A DNA stretch of 5,572 nt from Sulfuricella sp. (lineage in GTDB: Bacteria > Pseudomonadota > Gammaproteobacteria > Burkholderiales > Sulfuricellaceae): contig JAIOJM010000039.1 of assembly GCA_019911785.1 (NCBI GenBank), forward strand, positions 1 to 5,572, written 5' to 3'. Within the stretch, counting starts at the first letter, position 1, and each line of letters begins with the position of its first letter. The notes beneath the pieces were generated by a model that was not told the DNA's origin, searched no databases, and worked only from the letters and a program-made list of their open reading frames with translations. Below are positions 1 through 5,572 of the stretch, piece by piece. The position numbers were made by a program, and so were the translations under genes.

Positions 1-63
1 CAGAACCACTACCGCTGCGACCAGCAGCCTGGTGCGGCGTCCGGGAGAGGCTGTCTTATTCAT
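1..63 (-). CDS. N-terminus of an unidentified secreted or membrane-anchored protein (partial)
   Basis: Reading leftwards from an ATG at 63-61, 21 codons stay open to the window edge. The peptide begins MNKTASPGRRTRLL and continues into AAVVVL: a short positively charged stretch followed by a hydrophobic run. That is the pattern of a Sec signal peptide or an N-terminal membrane anchor, such as those of periplasmic adaptor proteins. A weak Shine-Dalgarno-like GGA lies about 7 bases upstream of the ATG on this strand. The gene is transcribed divergently from the YqaA-family gene, and its upstream region now carries a repeat element and an IS. Too little is visible to name a product. The start is plausible but the call rests only on the charge/hydrophobicity pattern. 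Confidence 0.5.
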   Translation of the reverse strand, partial: MNKTASPGRRTRLLVAAVVVL

Positions 64-104
64 GTTTATTCCAATTCACATTCAAAACGGCACAAAAAAC
101 TTTT

Positions 105-143
105 ACCACGAATAACACGAATGAAACACGAATGTTCACGAAT
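105..143 (+). repeat. Left arm of CACGAAT inverted-repeat element
   Basis: Four copies of CACGAAT begin at 107, 116, 127 and 137, spaced 9, 11 and 10 bases, so each sits about one helical turn from the next. The reverse complement, also four copies, lies at 1401-1438. The two arms share the outer segment ACCACGAATAACACGAATG. Before the IS insertion the arms would have been separated by only about 64 bases, forming one palindromic, MITE- or REP-like unit. Similar CACGAA-rich interspersed repeats occur in many proteobacterial genomes; that is recall, not a search result. Confidence 0.8.
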
Positions 144-202
144 AATCAGTTGGTTTATATGGATAACCAGGTTCAACTGTTTGGAGACACGATGATGGTC
201 AC

Positions 203-204
203 TA
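203..204. repeat. Left TA target-site duplication of the IS
   Basis: The TA at 203-204 is matched by the TA at 1396-1397, directly outside the two terminal inverted repeats. Removing the IS and one TA restores C-TA-G from C202, TA and G1398. CTAG is the documented preferred target of IS630, whose family duplicates TA. Confidence 0.85.
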
Positions 205-232
205 GTATAACAACACATAAATAACGAAACAT
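205..232 (+). repeat. Left terminal inverted repeat (IRL) of the IS630-family element
   Basis: The end begins GTATAACAACAC and finishes GAAACAT. Aligned with the reverse complement of 1368-1395 it matches at 22 of 28 positions without gaps, including GTAT at the tip and GAAACAT at the inner end. Confidence 0.85.
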
Positions 233-263
233 GTATTATACTGTCGCATGCCCACCCCATGAC

Positions 264-269
264 GAGGAG
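264..269 (+). promoter_or_regulatory. Ribosome binding site deciding the transposase start
   Basis: GAGGAG lies 6 bases before the ATG at 276. The frame is also open to an ATG at 231, but that codon overlaps the left terminal repeat and has no Shine-Dalgarno sequence, and the 15 extra residues do not resemble an IS630 N-terminus. The start at 276, giving MRQTELHLTDEDR, is preferred. Confidence 0.75.
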
Positions 270-275
270 CCTGCC

Positions 276-1378
276 ATGCGACAGACCGAGCTGCATCTTA
301 CCGACGAGGACCGTGAGTTGATTGAGTCGTATTGTGCAAAGGGTTTGCACCATGCCCGAGAAGTCAATCGGGCGCATATTTTATCCGCCCTTGACCGCGG
401 CATCCCAGAGGTCCATATCATGGCGGTTCTCGGCGTAGGACGAACCGCCATCTGGCGGACGCGGAGCGCATATCTGGAAGGGGGCGTTGAATACGCGCTG
501 AGCGATGTCGCGCGCCCCGGCAAGCCTCTGCAATATGCGACAGACGTCGAGGCGAAGATTGCCGCTTTGGCCTGCTCGGAGCCGCCGGAAGGTGCCAAGC
601 GCTGGACGCTCGAATTGCTGGAACAGGCAGCCCAGGGGCAGGCGGATATTGGCCCGATCAGCCGCGAGACCATTCGCCGGCTACTAAAAAAAACTGCCTC
701 AAGCCATGGCGCAAGGTGATGTGGTGCATTGGCACTCTGACCGAGGAATACCGACAGCGAATGTACGATCTGCTCGATCTTTATGCCCGTCCGTTCCGGG
801 CGAAAGAACCCGTTGTCTGTCTGGACGAGAAGAGCAAGCAACTGCTCAAGGACTCGCGGCCCCCTTTGCCGGCCCAGTCCGGCTCGCCCGCGAAACAGGA
901 TTACGAATACGTCCGCGCCGGCACTTGCAACCTGTTCGTGGCAGTCGAGCCCAAGGGTGGGCGGCGGACGGTCATGATCACCGATCATCGCGCCAAGACC
1001 GACTTCGTGGCTTTCGTGCAGCACCTGCTCGAGCAGGTTTATGCCACGGCGCGGCGCATCCATCTGGTGATGGACAATCTCAACACCCATTTTCGCAAGT
1101 GCTTCGAGGAGGTGCTCGGTGCCAAGGAAGCAAAGGCACTGCTGCGACGTGTCGTCTTTCACTACACGCCGAAACATGCCAGCTGGCTCAACATGGCTGA
1201 AATTGAAATCGGGATTCTTGATCGCCAGTGCCTTGATCGGCGCTTGCCAGACCGTGCCACGCTCACCGCCGATGTGAATGCTTGGCAGTTGCGCCGTAAC
1301 ATGGAGCAACGCGGCATTGAGTGGACGTTCACTCGGCAGGATGCAGACACAAAAATGGCTAAGCATTATGTTTCTTAA
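276..1378 (+). CDS. IS630-family DDE transposase, made by -1 frameshift (ORFA 276-719, ORFB frame to 1378)
   Basis: This enzyme cuts and joins the IS ends during cut-and-paste transposition. ORFA (276-719) carries the DNA-binding half: a helix-turn-helix near residues 44-66, an RPGKP linker near 80-84, and a second helix-turn-helix ending in RETIRRLLKK. ORFB carries the RNase H-fold catalytic half. Slipping back one base at the A run (686-693) joins them into about 367 residues reading RRLLKKNCLKPWRKVMWCIG, the continuous sequence expected for the family. Without the shift, ORFA ends at TGA 717-719. Catalytic residues in the joined numbering are D184 (CLDEKSK, codon 824), D267 (HLVMDNLNTH, codon 1073) and E309 (LNMAEIE, codon 1199). 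ORFB alone could begin at GTG 716 but has no clear ribosome binding site. A natural frameshift is more likely than decay because all motifs are intact; a homopolymer sequencing error cannot be excluded. Confidence 0.9.
686..693 (+). promoter_or_regulatory. A8 slippery site for -1 frameshift in the transposase
   Basis: Eight consecutive A follow CTACT. In the ORFA frame they read A AAA AAA, fitting the X-XXY-YYZ slippery heptamer, with the shift re-reading position 692. The result switches from the 276 frame into the frame that ends at 1378 and restores the conserved family sequence. The mechanism may be ribosomal frameshifting or transcriptional slippage on the A run; the sequence does not separate them. 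Confidence 0.75.
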
Positions 1379-1395
1379 TTAATAGGTTGTGATAC
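1368..1395 (-). repeat. Right terminal inverted repeat (IRR) of the IS630-family element
   Basis: The reverse complement begins GTATCACAACCT and ends GAAACAT, pairing with 205-232 at 22 of 28 positions. The transposase stop codon TAA (1376-1378) lies inside it. Confidence 0.85.
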
Positions 1396-1397
1396 TA
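1396..1397. repeat. Right TA target-site duplication of the IS
   Basis: This TA pairs with 203-204. It is followed by G1398, giving CTAG at the junction and in the reconstructed empty site. Confidence 0.85.
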
Positions 1398-1400
1398 GCT

Positions 1401-1438
1401 ATTCGTGTGTATTCGTGAACATTCGTGTTATTCGTGGT
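1401..1438 (-). repeat. Right arm of CACGAAT inverted-repeat element
   Basis: Four ATTCGTG heptamers (reverse complement of CACGAAT) begin at 1401, 1411, 1421 and 1430, spaced 10, 10 and 9 bases. The outermost pair is 9 apart, as in the left arm, and the arm ends in the same ACCACG sequence on the opposite strand. It differs from the left arm by lacking the GAAA-linked copy and having a fourth copy nearer the centre. The rest of the stretch to the next gene (1439-1541) holds no motif I can support. Confidence 0.8.
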
Positions 1439-1541
1439 TATACGCTTTTCTAGGTCTAATTCTGAAAGCAATTACCCAAGTCATGACCACCACTATTGTC
1501 TGGATTTTCACCCCTCTTGTCACCCCCGCAGGGAATGAACC

Positions 1542-2015
1542 TTGATTAGCGACGAGATCAGCCTCGGCGGCCTGTTCTTCAGCAGCTTTCTCGCCGCCAC
1601 CCTGCTGCCGGGCGGCTCCGAGGCGGTGCTGTTCGGCGTTCTCAAGCTCAATCCCGGTTTGTTGTGGCCGGCGCTGGTCCTGGCGACGCTGGGCAACACC
1701 CTGGGCGGCATGAGTTCCTACCTGCTCGGGCGCATTCTGCCGAACGGTCATGATTCTCTCCCAGAGGGGCGCCCTCACCTCAATCCTCTCCCGCAAGCGG
1801 GAGAGGAGGCAAACGTGAAGGGCGCTTGTTCTGAATGGCTGGCTTTCGTGCGCCGCTACGGCAGCCCGGCGCTGCTGCTGGCCTGGGCGCCGCTGGTCGG
1901 CGATGCGCTGTGCGTTGCGGCGGGCTGGCTGCGGCTCAACGCCGTTTACGTCGCGCTGTTCATGGCTGCCGGCAAACTGGCGCGCTACCTTGCCATCGCC
2001 TGGACAGCGGTATAG
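1542..2015 (+). CDS. YqaA-family (DedA/SNARE-associated-like) inner-membrane protein with in-frame repeat insertion
   Basis: The product is 157 residues and largely hydrophobic. Segments near residues 8-34, 38-63, 106-128 and 130-157 are membrane-associated. Family-like signatures are FLAATLLPGGSEAVLFG (16-32), LATLGNTLGG (47-56), YGSPALLLAWAPLVGDALC (106-124) with AAGWLRLN just after it, and a GKLARY near the C-terminus. These match the small YqaA branch of the VTT/DedA-related proteins, whose precise role is not established. Residues about 68-95 (NGHDSLPEGRP to KGAC) do not fit the family; they are encoded by an interspersed repeat, and without them the protein is about 129 residues. The TTG start at 1542 is the first possible one, since TGA lies in frame at 1536-1538; GGG at 1531-1533 may be its ribosome binding site. 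No ATG gives the full first membrane segment. Confidence 0.82.
   Translation: MISDEISLGGLFFSSFLAATLLPGGSEAVLFGVLKLNPGLLWPALVLATLGNTLGGMSSYLLGRILPNGHDSLPEGRPHLNPLPQAGEEANVKGACSEWLAFVRRYGSPALLLAWAPLVGDALCVAAGWLRLNAVYVALFMAAGKLARYLAIAWTAV
1750..1808 (+). repeat. Interspersed palindromic repeat inserted in frame in the YqaA-family gene
   Basis: The stretch contains CTCTCCCAGAGGGGCG, then CCCTCACCTCAATCCTCTC, then a perfect 10-bp inverted repeat: CCTCTCCCGC at 1785-1794 and GCGGGAGAGG at 1797-1806, separated by AA. This resembles the widespread proteobacterial family whose copies read like CCCTCACCCCAACCCTCTCC followed by a GCGGGAGAGG arm. In this frame it encodes PHLNPLPQAGEEAN, a peptide I recall recurring in unrelated bacterial proteins from the same repeat. 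Exact element ends are not visible because no clear target duplication is seen. Confidence 0.75.
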
Positions 2016-2040
2016 ATGAACCCGGCGGCAACGCGCCGGT

Positions 2041-2069
2041 CTGACGCAAGCACCGAATTGCGCTAGAAT
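2041..2069 (+). promoter_or_regulatory. Candidate sigma-70-type promoter for the oxidoreductase gene
   Basis: CTGACG (2041-2046, 4 of 6 to TTGACA) and TAGAAT (2064-2069, 5 of 6 to TATAAT) are separated by 17 bases, the optimal spacing. The ATG of the downstream gene is at 2098, which would leave a leader of roughly 20 bases. There is no strong Shine-Dalgarno sequence before that ATG (TTGATTGAAC precedes it). The promoter call is by motif only. Confidence 0.45.
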
Positions 2070-2097
2070 TTACCCTTTACCGCCGCCTTGATTGAAC

Positions 2098-5000
2098 ATG
2101 ACGACCGCACGCCTCAGAGAAATCCCCTACAACTACACCTCCTTTTCCGACCGCGAAATCGTCATTCGCCTGCTCGGCGAGGAAGCCTGGGAAATCCTCA
2201 ACACGCTGCGTGCCGAACGCAAGACCGGGCGCTCGGCGCGCATGCTGTTCGAGGTGCTCGGCGACATCTGGGTGGTTTCGCGCAATCCCTACCTGCAGGA
2301 CGACCTGCTCGCCAACATCAAGCGCCGCAAGGCGCTGGTCGAGGCGCTGCGCCATCGCCTGCGGGCAATCGAGGCACGCCGCCAGGATAACGAGGCGGTC
2401 AGGCAACTGCTCGAACGCACCGCCCGCGCTGTAGACACCTTCGAGGCGGATTTCGAGCATACCGCGAGTCTGCGCCGCAAGGTGCTCAAGAAACTGCTGC
2501 CCCACACCCGCCGCGACAACATCCAGTTCGACGGTTTGAGCCGAGTGTCGCACGTCACCGATGCCACCGACTGGCGCGTCGAATATCCCTTCGTCGTGCT
2601 CAACCCCGACACCGAGGAGGAAATCGCGCCGCTGGTACGCGCCTGCATCGAGCTCGGCCTGACCCTGATCCCGCGCGGCGGCGGCACCGGCTACACCGGC
2701 GGCGCAGTGCCGCTCGACAAGATGTCGGCGGTGATCAACACCGAAAAACTCGACCGCCACAACGGTGTGGAAATGCTCAGCCTGCCCGGCGTGGCGCAAG
2801 CCGTGCCGACCATCCGCTGCGGCGCGGGTGTCGTCACCCGGCGCGTGATGGAGGCGGCGGATGACGCCGGCTATGTATTCGCGGTCGATCCGACCTCGGC
2901 GGATGCCTCCTGCATCGGCGGCAACGTGGCGATGAATGCCGGCGGCAAGAAGGCGGTGTTGTGGGGCACCGCGCTCGACAACCTGGCCTCGTGGCGGATG
3001 GTCGACCCCGACGGCAACTGGCTGGAGATTACCCGCCTCGACCACAACCTCGGCAAGATCCACGACATCGAAACCGCCCGCTTTCGCGTCAGCCGCCTCG
3101 GCACAGACGGCAAGACTCTCGAGTCGGAACAGGTGCTGGAAATCCCCGGCAACCACTTCCGCAAGACCGGGCTGGGCAAGGATGTCACCGACAAGTTTCT
3201 CTCCGGCCTGCCCGGCATCCAGAAGGAAGGCTGCGACGGCATCATCACCTCGGCACGCTTCATCCTGCACACCCTGCCCAGGCATGTCCGCACCGTATGC
3301 CTGGAATTCTTCGGCCAGGTTCACCGCGCCGTGCCGGCGATCGTCGAGATCAAGGATTATCTGGATGCCCACCCGCTGGCCATACTGGCCGGACTGGAGC
3401 ATCTCGACGAGCGCTACGTCAAGGCGGTCGGCTACGCCACCAAGGCGAACCGGGCGGAGCGTCCGAAAATGGTGCTGCTGGCGGACATCGCCAGCGACGA
3501 TGAAGCCGCGGTGGGCGAGGCGGCCTCGCGCATCGTGCGGCTCGCCAACGCCCGTGGCGGCGAGGGGTTCATCGCGGTCAGCGACGACGCCCGCAAAAAA
3601 TTCTGGCTCGACCGCGCCCGCACCGCCGCCATCGCCGCCCACACCAATGCCTTCAAGATCAACGAGGACGTGGTCATCCCCCTGCCGCGCCTGGCCGATT
3701 ACAGCGACGGCATCGAGCGCATCAACATCGAGCTTTCCACGCGCAACAAGCTCAAGCTGCTGGATGCGCTGGAGGAATTCATCGCCGGCGACCTGCCGCT
3801 GCACCGCGACGAAGAGGCGCCGCCCGATGCCGAACTGCTAGTCACCCGGCGCGAAACCGCCCTGGCGCTGCTGCGCGACACCCGCAAGCGCTGGCAGTGG
3901 CTGCTGGAAAACCTGGATAGTCCGGCAGACAATTTTGATCTGTGGGAGCGGCCTCCTGGCCGCGATAAGGCTTATCGCGGCCAGGAGGCCGCTCCCACAA
4001 TATTCCAGATACTGCAGGACCACACCCTGCGCATCTCGTGGAAAACGGAGGTGCGCGCCGAGCTGCACCGCATCTTCACCGGGCGCGAGTACCAGCCCAT
4101 CCTGGAGCGCTGCGACGCGATCCACCAGCAGGTGCTGAAAAGCCGGGTGTTCGTGGCACTGCACATGCATGCCGGCGACGGCAACGTGCACACCAACATC
4201 CCGGTCAACTCCGACGATTACGAGATGCTGCAGGAAGCCAACCAGGCGGTGGCGCGCATCATGCGCCTGGCCACCGATCTGGGCGGGGTGATTTCGGGCG
4301 AACACGGCATCGGCATCACCAAGCTGGAGTACCTCGAGCCAGAGGCGATCGCCAGCTTCGCCGTCTACAAGACCAGGGTCGACCCCAACGGCCATTTCAA
4401 CCGCGGCAAGCTGCTGCCGGGGGCGGACCTGCGCAATGCCTACACCCCCAGCTTCAGCCTGCTCGAAGTCGAATCGCTGATCATGGAGCAGAGCGAGATC
4501 GGCGGAATCGCCGACTCGATCAAGGACTGCCTGCGCTGCGGCAAGTGCAAGCCGGTGTGCAATACCCACATCCCGCGCGCCAACCTGCTGTACAGCCCGC
4601 GCAACAAGATCCTCGCCACCAGCCTGCTGATCGAGGCCTTCCTGTACGAGGAGCAGACCCGGCGCGGGATTTCCCTCAAGCATTTCGACGAATTCAACGA
4701 CGTCGCCGACCACTGCACGGTGTGCCACAAATGCCTCGCCCCCTGCCCGGTGGATATCGACTTCGGCGACGTCTCGATCTCCATGCGCAACTTCCTGCGC
4801 AAGCAGGGCAAGAAGAAATTCAATCCCGGCAGCTACGCCGCGATGCTGTTCCTCAACGCTACCGACCCGACCACCATCAAGATCATCCGCAAGACCATGA
4901 TCGAATGGGGCTACGCCGGGCAGCGCCTGGGTTACCAGCTGGCGAAGCGCTTCGGCCTGATCGGCGGCCAGACCCGGAACCCGCCCGCCACCGTCGGCAA

Positions 5001-5572
5001 GCCTCCTCTCAAGGCGCAGGTCATCCACATGATCAACAAGCCGATGCCGGGCAACCTGCCGAAGAAAACCTCGCGCGCCCTGCTCGGGCTGGAAGACCCG
5101 GCCATCGTGCCGGTGATCCGCAACCCCGCCAGGCTCAACGAGGATTCCGACGCGGTGTTCTACTTCCCCGGCTGCGGCTCGGAGCGGCTGTTCGGCCAAG
5201 TCGGGCTCGCCACCCAGGCGATGCTGTTCCATCTCGGCGCGCAGACCGTGCTGCCGCCCGGCTACCTGTGCTGCGGCTACCCGCAGACCTCGGCCGGCAA
5301 CGACGACAAGGGACAGGCCATCACCACCGCCAACCGCGTGCTGTTCCACCGCGTCGCCAATACCCTGAACTATCTCGACATCAAGACCGTGATCGTGTCC
5401 TGCGGCACCTGCATGGATCAGCTGCTGAAATACCAGTTCGACAAGATCTTCCCCGGCTGCCGCCTGCTCGACATCCACGAATACCTGATGGAAAAAGGGC
5501 TGAAACTGGAAGGCGTGACCGGCACGCGCTACATGTACCACGACCCCTGCCACACCCCGATCAAGACCTACA
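2098..5572 (+). CDS. DUF3683 / FAD-linked oxidase / [4Fe-4S]-CCG fusion dehydrogenase, probable D-2-hydroxyacid dehydrogenase (3' end outside window)
   Basis: The frame is open from ATG 2098 to the window end (1158 codons seen; I recall about 1250-1300 residues for the family). The first ~160 residues match DUF3683 ([20 protein letters not shown], then [12 protein letters not shown]). From ~162 comes the FAD-binding PCMH domain, with [11 protein letters not shown] (192-202) and [13 protein letters not shown] (264-276). The FAD-oxidase C-terminal domain follows; HAGDGNVH (H691, H698) and SGEHGIG (E735, H736) match the metal ligands and catalytic histidine known from D-2-hydroxyglutarate dehydrogenases. 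Two CxxCxxCxxxC [4Fe-4S] motifs lie at C811-C821 and C873-C883. A cysteine-rich (CCG) domain has C1026, C1058-C1059-G, then C1102, C1105 and C1151; its last CCG would lie beyond the window. No signal peptide or membrane segment is seen, so a cytoplasmic or membrane-peripheral site is inferred. The architecture resembles E. coli YdiJ and GlcD-GlcF/GlpC-type pairs fused in one chain. The substrate cannot be read from sequence: D-lactate, glycolate or D-2-hydroxyglutarate are candidates. Residues 616-634 come from a palindromic repeat. Confidence 0.9.
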   Translation, partial: MTTARLREIPYNYTSFSDREIVIRLLGEEAWEILNTLRAERKTGRSARMLFEVLGDIWVVSRNPYLQDDLLANIKRRKALVEALRHRLRAIEARRQDNEAVRQLLERTARAVDTFEADFEHTASLRRKVLKKLLPHTRRDNIQFDGLSRVSHVTDATDWRVEYPFVVLNPDTEEEIAPLVRACIELGLTLIPRGGGTGYTGGAVPLDKMSAVINTEKLDRHNGVEMLSLPGVAQAVPTIRCGAGVVTRRVMEAADDAGYVFAVDPTSADASCIGGNVAMNAGGKKAVLWGTALDNLASWRMVDPDGNWLEITRLDHNLGKIHDIETARFRVSRLGTDGKTLESEQVLEIPGNHFRKTGLGKDVTDKFLSGLPGIQKEGCDGIITSARFILHTLPRHVRTVCLEFFGQVHRAVPAIVEIKDYLDAHPLAILAGLEHLDERYVKAVGYATKANRAERPKMVLLADIASDDEAAVGEAASRIVRLANARGGEGFIAVSDDARKKFWLDRARTAAIAAHTNAFKINEDVVIPLPRLADYSDGIERINIELSTRNKLKLLDALEEFIAGDLPLHRDEEAPPDAELLVTRRETALALLRDTRKRWQWLLENLDSPADNFDLWERPPGRDKAYRGQEAAPTIFQILQDHTLRISWKTEVRAELHRIFTGREYQPILERCDAIHQQVLKSRVFVALHMHAGDGNVHTNIPVNSDDYEMLQEANQAVARIMRLATDLGGVISGEHGIGITKLEYLEPEAIASFAVYKTRVDPNGHFNRGKLLPGADLRNAYTPSFSLLEVESLIMEQSEIGGIADSIKDCLRCGKCKPVCNTHIPRANLLYSPRNKILATSLLIEAFLYEEQTRRGISLKHFDEFNDVADHCTVCHKCLAPCPVDIDFGDVSISMRNFLRKQGKKKFNPGSYAAMLFLNATDPTTIKIIRKTMIEWGYAGQRLGYQLAKRFGLIGGQTRNPPATVGKPPLKAQVIHMINKPMPGNLPKKTSRALLGLEDPAIVPVIRNPARLNEDSDAVFYFPGCGSERLFGQVGLATQAMLFHLGAQTVLPPGYLCCGYPQTSAGNDDKGQAITTANRVLFHRVANTLNYLDIKTVIVSCGTCMDQLLKYQFDKIFPGCRLLDIHEYLMEKGLKLEGVTGTRYMYHDPCHTPIKTY
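3941..3999. repeat. Perfect 29-bp palindrome (REP-like) inside the oxidoreductase coding sequence
   Basis: TGTGGGAGCGGCCTCCTGGC begins the left arm at 3941-3969; the right arm 3971-3999 is its exact reverse complement, with a single G between. The motif TGTGGGAGCGG...CCGCTCCCACA is typical of REP-like repeats that are normally intergenic in proteobacteria. It is read in frame as [19 protein letters not shown] (residues 616-634) with no stop. It lies between an [11 protein letters not shown] segment and [15 protein letters not shown], in a linker I recall as variable in homologues. Confidence 0.9.

Larger units (their letters stand above)
205..1395 (+). mobile_element. Complete IS630-family insertion sequence, 1191 bp
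   Basis: The element is bounded by imperfect terminal inverted repeats (205-232 and 1368-1395, 22 of 28 bases identical) and flanked by TA duplications. It holds one transposase gene in two frames that nearly fills it; the transposase stop codon lies within the right inverted repeat. Length, TA duplication, CTAG target, DDE signature and two-frame organisation all agree with the IS630/Tc1/mariner superfamily. Both ends and all catalytic residues are present, so the copy appears structurally intact and could be active if the frameshift works. It interrupts the CACGAAT inverted-repeat element rather than a gene. Confidence 0.92.

Noticed and set aside
105..143. CRISPR-like direct repeats (CACGAAT copies)
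   Set aside because: Repeat units are seven bases with 2-4 base gaps, far too short for repeat-spacer units, and no cas gene is present.
234..242. TATTAT/TATACT considered as the -10 box of the transposase promoter
   Set aside because: The hexamers fit, but no -35-like sequence stands at a suitable distance, and the region is simply AT-rich.
236..1366. Long open frame on the minus strand across the transposase
   Set aside because: It is antisense to an unmistakable IS630 transposase and its product has no recognisable motif; it is a by-product of codon bias.
1785..1806. 10-bp inverted repeat considered as an intrinsic terminator
   Set aside because: It lies inside an intact coding sequence, has no T run, and is explained by an interspersed repeat family.
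2022..2039. Possible terminator hairpin after the YqaA-family gene (CCGGCG, loop, CGCCGG)
   Set aside because: The stem is only six base pairs and no T run follows; the candidate promoter begins immediately after it.
2077..3804. Minus-strand open frame of about 575 codons, and another at 3838-5553
   Set aside because: Both lie opposite the conserved FAD/Fe-S gene. They are typical mirror frames of GC-rich coding DNA, rich in V, A, G, H and Q, without family motifs.
2936..3841. Plus-strand open frame of about 300 codons
   Set aside because: It overlaps the oxidoreductase in another frame and is an R/S/A/P-rich shadow.

Overview
The window looks like chromosomal DNA of a GC-rich betaproteobacterium. 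This rests on the long GC-rich oxidoreductase at the right, whose DUF3683 N-terminus I know mainly from Betaproteobacteria, and on the style of the interspersed repeats; genus cannot be decided from the sequence.

Layout, left to right. (1) At 1-63, minus strand, are the first 21 codons of a gene leaving the window; they look like a signal peptide or membrane anchor. (2) From about 64 to 1541 lies an AT-rich divergent intergenic region that has been invaded twice. An inverted-repeat element with four CACGAAT heptamers per arm (105-143 and 1401-1438) was split by a complete 1191-bp IS630-family insertion sequence (205-1395). The IS has 28-bp imperfect terminal inverted repeats, a TA duplication, and a reconstructed empty site of CTAG, the known IS630 target. 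Its transposase is encoded in two frames joined by a -1 frameshift at a run of eight A. (3) At 1542-2015 is a small YqaA-family (DedA/SNARE-associated-like) membrane protein with a short interspersed repeat inserted in frame. (4) After 82 bases holding a credible sigma-70-type promoter, 2098 to the window end encodes at least 1158 residues of one very large enzyme: DUF3683, FAD-binding domain, FAD-linked oxidase C-terminal domain, two [4Fe-4S] motifs and a CCG cysteine-rich domain. It is probably a D-2-hydroxyacid dehydrogenase passing electrons from FAD through Fe-S clusters to an unidentified acceptor. A perfect 29-bp palindrome sits in frame inside this gene.

The genes do not form an obvious pathway. 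The theme of the window is repeat load: an IS, a split palindromic repeat and two coding-region insertions of two different repeat families in about 4 kb, both tolerated in frame at linker positions. I see no defence system, CRISPR array or RNA gene.
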